DNA from: Methanobacterium sp. PtaB.Bin024
GTDB taxonomy: Archaea > Methanobacteriota > Methanobacteria > Methanobacteriales > Methanobacteriaceae
Assembly: GCA_002067065.1 (NCBI GenBank)
Contig: MVPY01000101.1
Span: 1-64,000, forward strand
DNA: 64,000 nucleotides
Direction of reading: 5' to 3'
In this document: positions 20,001 through 30,069 of the stretch, in pieces
Layout of the letters: each line of letters starts with the position of its first letter
How positions within the stretch are numbered: position 1 is the first letter of the stretch
Program-made: the position numbers and the translations under genes
The notes under the pieces: model-generated
Seen by the model: the letters and a program-made list of their open reading frames with translations, nothing else
Databases searched by the model: none
Told to the model about the DNA's origin: nothing

Positions 20001-20244
20001 TATCACATTCAGTGAGGATATTCAGGCAGGAACCAACTATAACGCTATAACTGTGCGTAATGCTGCAACTGGACAGGGGTATACACTCAGTAAAAGCATA
20101 GTTGGAAACCAACTATTCATCACGGGCAACTGGACACCAGGAACAACCTTTGAAATAGTGATACCTAGAAACGCACTCCAAGACATAAACGGCAACCGCA
20201 ACGCAAACATTTACACATCCACATTCACAGTAGCAACATCTTAA
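11056..20244 (+). CDS. Giant secreted beta-helix adhesin-like surface protein
   Basis: A 3062-residue protein from a TTG start with GGGGAGGG upstream. A signal sequence or anchor lies near residues 24-47 (LFAILIVLLSLTAIFCYTVG...VSA). Five modules follow. Each opens with a DUF1565-like motif (for example YVSPTGNDDTGDGSPTNPF) and continues into many short rungs of the type GGAI-N-TVNNCTFTNNTA, the signature of a right-handed parallel beta-helix. Each ends in NAENNWWGSNSSP and an Ig-like linker. The last module, with roughly 2 kb of rungs, is the longest. The C-terminus has four SbsA-type Ig repeats of 101 residues. I see no C-terminal membrane helix or pseudomurein-binding repeat, so attachment is unclear. 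The many Asn-x-Ser/Thr sites predict heavy N-glycosylation. Such adhesin-like proteins are thought to mediate cell or host contact. Confidence 0.92.
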   Translation: MVFGSINGVKKYSSAGLINNNRLFAILIVLLSLTAIFCYTVGTVSADSSRIYVNNNTGNDSWDGQNPTWNGTSGPKLSIKNATGTVVTDGTVNLANGIYNGPDNRDITLDKNMIIQGESSEKTIIDAQYLGRLFTVNSGVTVIIQEVTIMNGLISGSSAQGGAIYNSGTLTVNNVTFSGNNATVKGGAIYNWYGILTVNGCTFINNSVTYIGMGGAICNDFGNFNMNNCNFTNNSGYWGGAIGTTDYSSTTQNISDSSFTNNYSIGGGSEVGGGAIYHSAGNLIVTNCIFTGNTAIDYGGAILHYYANNLTVTNCTFTGNSANAGGGAIATLYNIGNMDITGSIFTDNAATNGRGGALYHARNMLNVHFCRFFNNNAYHDIGTTIYLDFFYYTGTIDATNNWWGTNSNPKTIPGLIVGGSDDSVNVNPWIMLTINSAPSMGTVGGTSTVTADLIHNSLGEDTSSLGLVPTGGIPLQFGNDFRGSLTINDTTFNSTNQVTTGFTGLAFGLSTVNATFDNQTVQTGITILGRDEVYVSPTGNDDTGDGSPTNPFLTILKGVNNTYADGKLYIANGTYLGILNNNITINRNLSIFGESQTGTIIDAQNSGRIFLINSGINVTIQNLTFKNGNATDSGGAIYNYGNLTLNNCSFTNNTQSLLTNAGGGAIMADHGILTVNNCNFLNNWAHESSGAIAGHYSSVTINGSTFNGNSAISGSGGAINNYQGTLSVNDSNFTYNTADQYGGAINNDGGTLTVNNSTFTNNTATHMSGGAISGSTLTVNGSTFINNTASNYDGGAIGAGTSTITCSTFINNHAYRNGGVITTGTANINFCRFVNNTAPGQGSTILCYSGSVNAENNWWGSNSSPSGEVYGNVDYGPWIVLTINVTPSTVSVGGTSTVTSDLIHNSLGEDTSSLGLVPTSGIHLQFGNDFRGSLTITSTTFNSTNQANTVFTGLAFGLSTVNVTFDNQTVQTGITILGRDEVYVSPTGNDDDGDGSPVNPFLTIFKGVNNTYSDGKLYIANGTYTGTLNKNITISRNLSIFGEIQPGTIIDAENIGTIFLIDSGINVTIVNITFVNGNSTIYGGAIYNNGNLTVTNGMFSNNTATNWGGAIYNDLNAILTIENSVFSDNNVITYGGGAIYKKGGTLDLNNCIFTNNTANFGGAISNSGGMDFTVINCVFTNNTATNGAGGALNNYFTTQITVNNCTFTGNNATSSGGAINTNGAPLNVVNCTFISNSADHGGAILNCYQNNPLIINNCIFNNNKATNLGGAIENYLSITIITNSTIINNTATYGSAIWHDGGTTTVHFTRFVGNTASQGSVIHCYSGSVNAENNWWASNNSPSSKVYGSVDYSPWIVLTINATPSTVTVGGTSTVTADLTYNNFGEDTSSLGLVPTSGIPLQFGNDSLGNLTITNTTFNSTNQATTVFTGLTFGLSMVNDTFDNQTVQTGINILGRDDVYVSPSGNDDNDGSQENPFLTISKGVLNTYSNGMLHIANGTYTGTLNKNITISRNLSILGESLSGTVIDAQNSGRIFLINSGVNVTIQNLTLINGSIADEGGTIYNSGNLTVTDCNFVNNSATSGGAIRNYGNSIVTNSNFTHNAASDRGGAISNRLGNLTVTNCQFSFNTGTLYSGAIDNSGGVMHVINSTFTNNTVTNGHSGAVGGSTVNVSGCTFINNTASIDGGALGAGTSTINSCTFLNNRAGRNGGAISTGDSTVHFCRFVGNNAPQLGSTFYCYSGSVNAENNWWGSNSSPSGKIYGAVDYNPWLVLKISATPTTITTYGTSSVVADLTWNSENKQPTGGFVHNVKGFDATFSVSPTGRGTFNPVTGPISNGKANSTFTASYTSGSVTVSAKVDTQTVSTTITINLPSRNDIYVATTGSDTTGDGSQEHPYKTIQTGYNAVNTNGRIHIANGIYSGTGNKAITIGRSISIFGESQEGTIINAENSGRIFTINSGCTVTIQNLTLRNGNAQYASAIHDLGTLTVTNCTFTANTVTGGTGSGALNVDHGTLTVNDCTFTNNISNNSGALNNYYGVLVTVNNCIFTNNAAVAGGAINNDHSTMTVTNCTFIGNNATSSTASGGAVNNAYGTLTINNSTFTNNNARFSYGAAINNHYGISLNLNNCTFTGNIAKGGGALNSYNSGLTVTNCILTNNSATGGNGGAVNIAYGTFAVDNSTFTNNTAKNTSGGAITNYYGTSTLNNCSFTSNTALGGGAIHNDHGTLTATNCTSTDNHATGGTGSGGAMNNAYGTLTVNNSTFTNNTSNNNGGAINNHYGTSIVNTSTFVGNSAVMGGAINSNYDGAVLNATSCIFTGNSATSATFGGGAIRNYNGTSTIVNSNFTNNVALNGGAIYNLGNYNANLGNLTLTNCTFTSNNANTYGGAIENYYGILTSTNSTFTNNCASAGGSIHNQYGQGTINNCTFTDNIALNGGGGAIANHEALLIVNTSTFNGNNATASTKRGGAIQSYNGQLIVNTSDFSGNNANMGGAIGIWGNATINFCRIIENTATQGSGIYFNNTQGGSVNAENNWWGTNTNPKDVPGLIGGTNAAAISAVDTDPWIVLTISADPSSIPTDGSSNITADLLHDNHGDPVSGVVPYNGPAHFATNLGSIADDDFSDGIATSQLDGGSVAGHAHVSAYVDGASIETLVDVGHLSVIDIIPVDGATDVNQDQEITVTFSEDIQAGTNYQGITVRTLSGQGYSITKNIVDDQLIITGRWTPGTTFEIVIPKNSIQDLSGNQIAATYTSTFTASEGPLVESFDPSNGSTNVDPNKQIVVTFNEDIQAGTNYQGITVRTLSGKGYGITKNIVGNQLFITGRWTRGTTFEIVIPRNAVRDMDGNGNANMNVSTFTAGTALSLVSFDPTYGTTDVDQNKQIVITFSEDIQAGTNYQGITVRTLSGQGYSITKTINENKLTITGRWTPGTTFEIVIPKNALQDLSGNPNTETYTSTFTASEGPLVTSFDPDSGATDVARDKQIVITFSEDIQAGTNYNAITVRNAATGQGYTLSKSIVGNQLFITGNWTPGTTFEIVIPRNALQDINGNRNANIYTSTFTVATS
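11200..18720 (+). repeat. Five beta-helix modules within the surface-protein gene
   Basis: Module openings (RIYVNNN or (E/D)(V/I)YV) lie near 11200, 12649, 13996, 15427 and 16681. Modules 2 to 4 are close copies of about 1.3-1.4 kb, including near-identical DNA over the Ig-like linkers (for example near 12420-12640, 13760-13990 and 15180-15420). Module 5 is about 2 kb, and its rungs carry a repeated NN-(H/A)YGT pattern. The layout indicates growth by duplication and recombination. Confidence 0.8.
19030..20241 (+). repeat. Four tandem 303-bp SbsA-type Ig repeats
   Basis: The marker ATTCAGGCAGGAACCAAC occurs at 19111, 19414, 19717 and 20020, giving an exact 303-bp (101-residue) period for four copies that run to the last sense codon. 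Each repeat starts near D(P/V)xxGxTDV and contains VTFSEDIQAGTNY, GITVRTLSG, GRWTPGTTFEIVIP and a final STFTA strand. Copies 1-3 are nearly identical around the marker; copy 4 diverges after it. The constancy suggests recent duplication or gene conversion. Confidence 0.9.
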
Positions 20245-20257
20245 CTAAGGATAACCA

Positions 20258-20294
20258 AAAAAAAGAAAATAATTTCTTTATTTTTTTCTTTTTA
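20258..20294 (+). terminator. Hairpin and T-tract after the surface-protein gene
   Basis: AAAGAAA (20262-20268) pairs with TTTCTTT (20273-20279) across a four-base loop, and a T-rich run follows to 20294. It lies 14 bases after the stop at 20244. The A-rich 5' arm would also give a T-tract on the opposite strand for the convergent get3 gene. Confidence 0.55.
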
Positions 20295-20404
20295 AACAAG
20301 TCTAATATTTTTTATTTTACTAATTTTTATAGGGTCCCAAAATAATAATCTAAAATTAATTGAGTTAAAGTATTGGAAAAATAAAAAATTATGGAAGAAT
20401 TTAT

Positions 20405-21385
<981 letters not shown>

Positions 21386-21562
21386 TATTTATGCCTCCAT
21401 TAATTCGTCTAGATCTAATAAGCCTAAAATAAGCCTTAATCTTTCTGAGTTAAATAGTTTCTATGGGATTATCTTACTTAAATTCTGTGGACATATAAAA
21501 ATTGTGCAAATCCATATTAAATAAGGACATAAATATAATCTAATGAAAACATGGCAAATCTC

Positions 21563-21648
21563 TTTATATAAGGAAGATTGGCTATTAAGGGTTAAATATG
21601 GCTATTAGGGTAGGCAAACATTCCAATGGTCCATTAATATATTATAAT
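21563..21648 (+). promoter_or_regulatory. Promoter region of nadE with two TATA-like boxes and a direct repeat
   Basis: TTTATATAAGG at 21563-21573 and TTAATATATTATAA at 21634-21647 are two TATA-like boxes. Between them the sequence TGGCTATTA(A)GGGT occurs twice (21579-21592 and 21599-21611), with starts 20 bp apart, close to two helical turns. The repeats would overlap the transcription start of the first box and lie just upstream of the second. This is the pattern expected of a regulator binding site, perhaps sensing NAD status. Confidence 0.5.
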
Positions 21649-21693
21649 AAAATTAGGGCCATTTCTTAAGTTCGATAAATAAATGGTGATGAT

Positions 21694-22503
21694 ATGAGTT
21701 ATGATAACGGAATTTTACCGGTTTTAGACGTTTCTAGAGTGGCAATTGAGATATCTACTTTCATTGAAAATTCATTAATAGAATCAAATGCCCAGGGACT
21801 GGTAGTGGGTCTTAGTGGGGGATTGGATTCATCGGTCACAGCTAAACTCTGTACAGAAGTTGTGAATAAAGATAAAATTTTGGGCCTGGTATTGCCCAGC
21901 CAGAGCACAAATAAAGAGGACATCAATGATGCTGTAAACCTGGCAGAGGAACTGGGCATAAAACACAAAATCATACCAGTTGATCCCCTCATCGAACCGG
22001 TCCAGAGAGAGTGCAGTCGTTCTGTGGATGATGAGAACTATAAAATAGCCGACGCAAATCTCAAGGCCCGTATGAGGATGTTAATCCTCTATTACCATGC
22101 TAACGCATTAAACAGATTGGTGGCAGGCACAGGTAACAGAACTGAACTTTTAGTGGGTTATTTCACCAAATACGGTGATGGTGGGGTGGATATCCTCCCT
22201 ATTGGAGGATTGTACAAAACTGATGTAAGAAGGTTAGCAAAACATCTTGAAATCCCGGATAACATTCAAAATAAAGATCCCACAGCAGGATTATGGCCAG
22301 GACAGACTGATGAGGATGATCTGGGAATAAAATATGAACTTTTAGATGAGATATTGTATCTCATGACTGAAAAAGGAATGGAAAAAGATTCAACTGCTCA
22401 AAAACTCAAAATAAGTCTGGATGAAGTGGTGAATGTTAAACTAATGATGATGGCAGCTGAACACAAACTAAAAATGCCACCAATGCCACCAATAGTTAGG
22501 TAG
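21694..22503 (+). CDS. nadE: NH3-dependent NAD+ synthetase
   Basis: A 269-residue enzyme that amidates nicotinic acid adenine dinucleotide to NAD+, using ATP and ammonia. It has the PP-loop SGGLDSSVTAKL near residue 41, the RMRMLILYYHAN segment near 126 and the GTGNRTELLVGYFTKYGDGG motif near 147, all characteristic of NadE. The length fits the single-domain ammonia-dependent form without a glutaminase domain. The ATG follows GGTGATGAT. It has its own promoter region and is followed 91 bases later by cutA. Confidence 0.95.
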   Translation: MSYDNGILPVLDVSRVAIEISTFIENSLIESNAQGLVVGLSGGLDSSVTAKLCTEVVNKDKILGLVLPSQSTNKEDINDAVNLAEELGIKHKIIPVDPLIEPVQRECSRSVDDENYKIADANLKARMRMLILYYHANALNRLVAGTGNRTELLVGYFTKYGDGGVDILPIGGLYKTDVRRLAKHLEIPDNIQNKDPTAGLWPGQTDEDDLGIKYELLDEILYLMTEKGMEKDSTAQKLKISLDEVVNVKLMMMAAEHKLKMPPMPPIVR

Positions 22504-22594
22504 CTCTGGCAACATAACCTTACAGAATTGAAGCACCCACAATTTAAAGTATCAATGACACATGGGTTTATTAATGGCACATGGGGAGCTTTGC

Positions 22595-22918
22595 ATGTAT
22601 TCAATGATTTATGTAACTGCTTCTGGAGTTGAAGAAGCTAAAAAAATAGCGAAAATTCTTTTAAAGGAAAAAATTGTAGCCTGTGCTAATATAATCCCTG
22701 TCATGGAATCTATTTACTGGTGGGAGGGAGATCTGGAGGAAGATGTTGAATCCATCCTCCTGTTGAAGACCAGTTCAAAACATGTAGATAAAGTTATGGA
22801 CAGGGTGAGAGAAATTCACAGTTACCAAACTCCCTGTGTACTGGAAATCCAGATTAAAAAGGGATCAAAAGACTACTTGGATTGGCTGGAAAAGGCACTA
22901 AAAATAACCAACAACTAA
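22595..22918 (+). CDS. cutA: CutA divalent-ion tolerance family protein
   Basis: A 107-residue protein matching CutA throughout: IYVTASGVEEAKKIAKILL, VACANIIPVMESIYWWEG and LLLKTSSKHVDKV, then EIHSYQTPCVLEI. CutA forms a very stable trimer with a ferredoxin-like fold; roles in copper tolerance were proposed in bacteria but its biochemical function is unsettled. The ATG at 22595 is chosen over the one at 22562 because GGGGAG lies upstream and it fits family length. Confidence 0.93.
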   Translation: MYSMIYVTASGVEEAKKIAKILLKEKIVACANIIPVMESIYWWEGDLEEDVESILLLKTSSKHVDKVMDRVREIHSYQTPCVLEIQIKKGSKDYLDWLEKALKITNN

Positions 22919-23004
22919 TCTAGGTAATGATTGTTAAATTTTTAGTTAAAAAATTAATGATAATCTAATTTTACCAAATCAAAGATAATAATGGCGGTGA
23001 TGCA

Positions 23005-25857
<2,853 letters not shown>

Positions 25858-25886
25858 AATTCAACATTAAAATATAAGGGTTGAAT

Positions 25887-26031
25887 ATAGGGGTCATTCT
25901 CCCTTTTTACAATAAGAGTTAAATAGGGGATCATTTTCCTTTTAAAAGGAATGATATTGAGGATTTGAAGGAAATTATCTTAAAAAGAGTGATTAAGTGG
26001 TGAATTTATTTTAAAAAAGATGATTACGTGG
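25887..26031. repeat. Imperfect direct repeats and a 16-bp palindrome after leuS
   Basis: ATAGGGGTCATTCTCC (25887) recurs as ATAGGGGATCATTTTCC (25923), about 36 bases apart. AAAAAGAGTGATTAAGTGG (25982) recurs as AAAAAGATGATTACGTGG (26014). Within the second copy of the first repeat, TTCCTTTTAAAAGGAA (25936-25951) is a perfect palindrome. The region is the 3' junction of leuS and the convergent FAH gene. It may serve as a terminator or be local slippage-generated sequence. Confidence 0.5.
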
Positions 26032-26059
26032 CAGGCATAGTTAATATCTTTTGATTGTA

Positions 26060-26836
26060 TTACATTTCCATTACACGATTTTTAAGAGTTCCAATTCCTT
26101 CCACACTAACTTCTGCCACATCACCGACCTGTAGGGGTCCCACTCCTGGTGGGGTTCCAGTGGCAATCACATCACCGGGTTGAAGGGTCATAATCTCTGA
26201 TATGAAGCTTATCAATTCTTCTGGGGTAAATATCATATTTTTGGTGTTGGAATCCTGTTTAACTTCACCATTAACCTTCATGCTTATTTTTTGATTAGAG
26301 GGATCAAGTTCAGTTTCCATCCATGGGCCAATGGGACAGAAAGTATTAAAACTCTTAGCACGAGTCCACTGACCATCTTTTTGTTGTAAATCTCGGGCAG
26401 TAACATCGTTAAGGACAGTATAACCTGCAACGTAATCCAGAGCATCATCCTCACTAACAAAATGGGCGTCACGACCAATCACCACCGCCAGTTCTGCTTC
26501 ATAATCCACCTGATGGGATTGAGATGGATATATGATGTCATCCTCATGGCCTATAACAGTGGTCGGTGGTTTTAAAAACAGGATAGGTTCATCAGGAGGG
26601 GTCATGTTCAACTCTTCAGCATGGTCACGATAATTCAAACCTACACAGACAATTTTACTGGGCTGAACTGGTGGAAGAATCTTAACCTCATTTAACAAGT
26701 AAAAATCCTTCCTTTCAAGATGATCAGGGTGTGATTGGGATGCTTCAAGGAGGGGATGTTCTATTTCAACCATTCCTCCATTGATAATCGCACCGTTTTT
26801 TTCCTGTCCATCCTTTTTAAATCTTACAAGTTTCAT
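26060..26836 (-). CDS. Fumarylacetoacetate hydrolase (FAH) family protein
   Basis: A 258-residue member of the FAH superfamily. The metal-binding acidic residues fall in FLKPPTTVIGHEDDI followed by VDYEAELAVVIGRDA (near residue 110). Further motifs are GYTVLNDVTARDLQ, then KSFNTFCPIGPW and PGDVIATGTPPGVG. Related enzymes are acylpyruvate hydrolases, oxaloacetate decarboxylases or 2-hydroxyhepta-2,4-diene-1,7-dioate isomerases. The substrate in methanogens is not known to me. It lies 59 bases downstream of hisG on the same strand, so they may be co-transcribed. Confidence 0.9.
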   Translation of the reverse strand: MKLVRFKKDGQEKNGAIINGGMVEIEHPLLEASQSHPDHLERKDFYLLNEVKILPPVQPSKIVCVGLNYRDHAEELNMTPPDEPILFLKPPTTVIGHEDDIIYPSQSHQVDYEAELAVVIGRDAHFVSEDDALDYVAGYTVLNDVTARDLQQKDGQWTRAKSFNTFCPIGPWMETELDPSNQKISMKVNGEVKQDSNTKNMIFTPEELISFISEIMTLQPGDVIATGTPPGVGPLQVGDVAEVSVEGIGTLKNRVMEM

Positions 26837-26895
26837 GGAATCCCAATATCACATTTATGTTCCTACAATCACATTTATCACATTGGGGTGGGGAA

Positions 26896-27756
26896 TTAAA
26901 TGATTCTTTCAATGGGAACCACCAGAATATCCCTGGCACCAATCTTTTTCAGACGATTTACCACCTGGAATACTTCATGTTCATCCACCACAGCGTGAAC
27001 TGCCACCACCCCATTATCAGAGAGGACTTGCGATACAGTGGGACCACTCATCCCTGGCATGGCATGTTTAACTTCGTTTAGGACTTCCTCATCCACATTC
27101 ATCATCACCAGTTTTTTCCCCTCAGCATCCAGAACACCACGTATTCCGGTTCTGATTTCCTCAATTTTATCTTTCTTCTTCTGGTAACTTTCAGGATTGG
27201 CTATAAGATGCACAGAACTTTCCAGGATGGTTTCTATTATCTTCAGATGATTCATCTTCAAAGTCGTGCCTGTGCTGGTGAGATCAGATATAAGGTCTGA
27301 TACTCCAATAAACGGGGCTATTTCAGTTGAACCGCTGAGTTCGACTATTTTGACTGGTATTCCATTGTTTTTGAGGTATTTTTCTGTGAGGTGGGGGAAT
27401 TCAGTGGCCACAATCGAACCTTCCTTAATATCTGAAAGTTGATTGATATCGGAGTCTTCAGGGGCAGCCAGTACTAGTTTGGATTTTCCGAAGTCCAGAT
27501 CTTCTAATATCTTTACATGGACTTCTTTTTCTTCGATTAAATCCAGACCAGTCATTCCCAGGTCTGCGGCACCATCAGCAACGAATTCAGGAATGTCAGC
27601 AGCCCGGGTGAACATAACATTAATCTGCTGGTCGAAAGTTGCTGAAAAGAGCCTGCGATTAACAGTATCCTTCAATCCAATCCCTGCTTTGGATAATAAT
27701 TTTACTGCAGGGTCGCTGATCCTTCCCTTGGATGGAAGGGCTATTTTTATTTCCAT
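26896..27756 (-). CDS. hisG: ATP phosphoribosyltransferase, long form
   Basis: A 286-residue enzyme for the first step of histidine synthesis. The catalytic part shows IALPSKGRISDPAVKLL, DIPEFVADGAADLGMTGLDL and the PRPP-binding ELSGSTEIAPFIGVSDLISD followed by LTSTGTTL. The last 75 residues form the HisG_C regulatory domain (MSGPTVSQVLSDNGVVAVHA), so this is the long, histidine-inhibited hexameric form that needs no HisZ. SD GGAGG is six to eight bases before the ATG. Confidence 0.96.
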   Translation of the reverse strand: MEIKIALPSKGRISDPAVKLLSKAGIGLKDTVNRRLFSATFDQQINVMFTRAADIPEFVADGAADLGMTGLDLIEEKEVHVKILEDLDFGKSKLVLAAPEDSDINQLSDIKEGSIVATEFPHLTEKYLKNNGIPVKIVELSGSTEIAPFIGVSDLISDLTSTGTTLKMNHLKIIETILESSVHLIANPESYQKKKDKIEEIRTGIRGVLDAEGKKLVMMNVDEEVLNEVKHAMPGMSGPTVSQVLSDNGVVAVHAVVDEHEVFQVVNRLKKIGARDILVVPIERII

Positions 27757-27942
27757 TTAAAAAATCCTCCTAGACTAGAACATTGTTAAGTTAAAAACTT
27801 TAATAGGTGTATATAAATCTACTTGCATCAAACATTATCTTGAAAAAATGATGGTAACCAGACGAACTAGTATTACAATGGAACTATGATGCCGTAGATA
27901 TTTATGTTATTTTCCTCAATCTTAAAATAGATAGGTGGTCCC

Positions 27943-29235
27943 ATGGAAACCAAGACTATTCTCATAAAAAACACTACCATTCTAGCCAATGGACTTCGGA
28001 AAGGGTCAGTGCTCATAGAAGACGGTAAAATCATTGATATAAACAATAAAATCCGTTTTTGGGGTATAGATGAAGTTATTGATGCGGAAGGGAAGATTTT
28101 AATTCCTGGACTGGTCAACACTCACACTCATCTTTCCATGACTCTTTTAAGGGGACTGGCTGATGATCTGCCTCTTGATACTTGGTTAAATGAACATATA
28201 TTTCCAAGGGAAGCACACCTTGAGGGGGAGCACTGTTATGCAGGTGCCATTCTGGCTGCACTGGAGATGATCAAATCAGGAACAACCACCTGCAATGACA
28301 TGTACTTTTTCATGGATGAAGTAGCCCGGGCCATTGACGAGTCTGGAATCAGAGCACTCCTCTGTCATGGGATGATCGATTTTGGTGACGAGGAAAAAAG
28401 GAAGGGGGAATACAAAGAAACCCTGCGTATCATAGATAAATGTCATAACACAGCCGATGGCAGGATTAAAGTTGCACTGGGACCTCACACACCTTACACC
28501 TGTTCCACTGAACTTTTAAACTGGGTTCGCAAAAAAGCTGATGAAAACGGACTTAAAATTCACATACATGTTTCGGAAACTGAAAAAGAAGTTGAGGACA
28601 GTTTAAATGATCAGAAAAAAAGGCCATTTGAGTATTTGGAGCATATTAAATTCTTAGGTCCTGATGTGATAGCAGCACATGCTGTATGGTTGTCTGGTGC
28701 AGAAATAGCTTTGATTAAAAATAATAATGTTAAAATATCTCATAATCCTCTTAGTAATATGAAATTGGCTTCGGGAATATCTCCAGTTTCAGATTTGCTG
28801 GCTAATGATGTATGTGTATCGTTAGGAACTGATGGGGTTGCATCTAATAATAATCTTGACCTTTTCCAGGAAATTAAAACAGCCAGTCTACTTCAGAAAG
28901 TGCGCACTCTTGACCCTACAGTTTTACCCGCAACTAAAATGCTGGAAATGGCTACAATTAATGGTGCAACTGCACTGGGTATGGAAGAAGAGATCGGTAG
29001 CATTGAGGTGGGGAAGAAAGCAGACCTGATCCTCGTGGACATGAAAACACCTCATTTGACTCCTTATCGGAATCCAGTATCTCACCTGGTCTACTCTGCA
29101 GAGGGATCAGACGTGGACACGGTGATATGTAATGGAGAGATTTTAATGCGTGAAAGGGAAGTTCTAGCCCTGGATGAGGTTGAAGTGATGGAAATAGCGG
29201 AAAACGCAGCAGAAGACCTCATTTCACGATCTTAG
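27943..29235 (+). CDS. dadD: 5'-deoxyadenosine / S-adenosylhomocysteine deaminase, amidohydrolase family
   Basis: A 430-residue metal-dependent amidohydrolase of the MtaD/DadD group. Metal ligands are visible at HTH (residues 61 and 63, in LVNTHTHLSMTLLRG), at KIHIHVSETEKEV near 205, at AAHAVWLSG near 246 and at LGTDGVASNNN near 302. DLPLDTWL after the first motif is typical of this subgroup. The methanogen enzyme DadD (known from Methanocaldococcus) deaminates 5'-deoxyadenosine, S-adenosylhomocysteine and methylthioadenosine, salvaging products of radical-SAM reactions. The ATG follows GGTGG. Confidence 0.88.
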   Translation: METKTILIKNTTILANGLRKGSVLIEDGKIIDINNKIRFWGIDEVIDAEGKILIPGLVNTHTHLSMTLLRGLADDLPLDTWLNEHIFPREAHLEGEHCYAGAILAALEMIKSGTTTCNDMYFFMDEVARAIDESGIRALLCHGMIDFGDEEKRKGEYKETLRIIDKCHNTADGRIKVALGPHTPYTCSTELLNWVRKKADENGLKIHIHVSETEKEVEDSLNDQKKRPFEYLEHIKFLGPDVIAAHAVWLSGAEIALIKNNNVKISHNPLSNMKLASGISPVSDLLANDVCVSLGTDGVASNNNLDLFQEIKTASLLQKVRTLDPTVLPATKMLEMATINGATALGMEEEIGSIEVGKKADLILVDMKTPHLTPYRNPVSHLVYSAEGSDVDTVICNGEILMREREVLALDEVEVMEIAENAAEDLISRS

Positions 29236-29252
29236 TTTAATTAAAACTCAAA

Positions 29253-29276
29253 TTGATGATGATTATCATCCATCAA
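29253..29276. promoter_or_regulatory. Imperfect palindrome between the deaminase and HAD genes
   Basis: The arms TTGATG and CATCAA enclose GATGAT-GATT-ATCATC-type symmetry. The site lies 45 bases before the HAD gene ATG and 18 bases after the deaminase stop. It could be an operator of the HAD gene or part of a weak terminator. Confidence 0.3.
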
Positions 29277-29320
29277 AAAATTAATTAAATGAATATTTGA
29301 TTCTATAATAAGGCGATATA

Positions 29321-30010
29321 ATGGTTCATAATGGAATTTTAACACTTTTTGACATTGATGGGACCCTGGTAAGAGGGGCTCGATGTCATTACATGGCATT
29401 TGTACATGCAGTCAGTAAGTTCTATGGAATGGAAGAGGATATCAGTGGTTTAAACTATGCTGGTAAAACAGACCCTCAGATACTCAGAGAAGTCCTAGAG
29501 CTAGGGCAAACACCTGAGAAAGTAATTGAAGATAATTTCCAGGATTGTCTGGATTACATGGTTCAGGATTACATGGTTAATGTGCACCGGGAGAATGTTA
29601 TGGTGTTGGCTGGTGTAAATAATCTTCTGGATGAATTGAAAAATGAGAATGTTCTGTTAGGTCTTACCACGGGTAATCTGGAACCAATTGCTCATGCTAA
29701 ACTGGGCAGGGTTGGTCTGGATGATTATTTTGCCTTTGGTGGATTTGGCAGTGATAGTCCAAAAAGGCCTTGTCTGGTGGAAAAAGCCCTCGAACGTGCC
29801 CGAAATCAATATGGGTTCAGGGGGGATGAAATATTTATAATTGGGGACACTCCTCGTGACGTGGAAGCGGCCAAACCATTTGGCCTTCAAACTATAGCTG
29901 TTGCCACTGGCAGGTATTCTGCTGAGAGTCTGGAGGAAACAGGGGCTGATTTTGTCCTGGATAGTTTGGAAAATGTTGACAGAGTTCTGGAGATTATGGG
30001 GATACGTTAA
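29321..30010 (+). CDS. HAD-superfamily hydrolase (phosphoglycolate phosphatase-like)
   Basis: A 229-residue HAD phosphatase. Motif I is FDIDGTLVRG (residues 8-17), motif II is LTTGN near 112, the Lys motif is the SPKRPCLVEKAL stretch near 147 and motif IV is IGDTPRDVEAA near 171. The helical cap domain between residues 20 and 90 fits the C1-cap phosphoglycolate phosphatase/beta-phosphoglucomutase group. Substrate cannot be told from sequence alone. It follows the deaminase by 85 bases on the same strand. Confidence 0.88.
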   Translation: MVHNGILTLFDIDGTLVRGARCHYMAFVHAVSKFYGMEEDISGLNYAGKTDPQILREVLELGQTPEKVIEDNFQDCLDYMVQDYMVNVHRENVMVLAGVNNLLDELKNENVLLGLTTGNLEPIAHAKLGRVGLDDYFAFGGFGSDSPKRPCLVEKALERARNQYGFRGDEIFIIGDTPRDVEAAKPFGLQTIAVATGRYSAESLEETGADFVLDSLENVDRVLEIMGIR

Positions 30011-30069
30011 GAGTAATATGTGGTATGTTAAAATTAGAGTGATAGGTTAAGATTTAAGAAGAAATATGA

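Noticed and set aside
11056..20244. Possible CRISPR array or satellite DNA in the repetitive region
   Set aside because: The repeats stay in one reading frame, vary by codon and encode a clear beta-helix/Ig protein; no constant repeat-spacer pattern.
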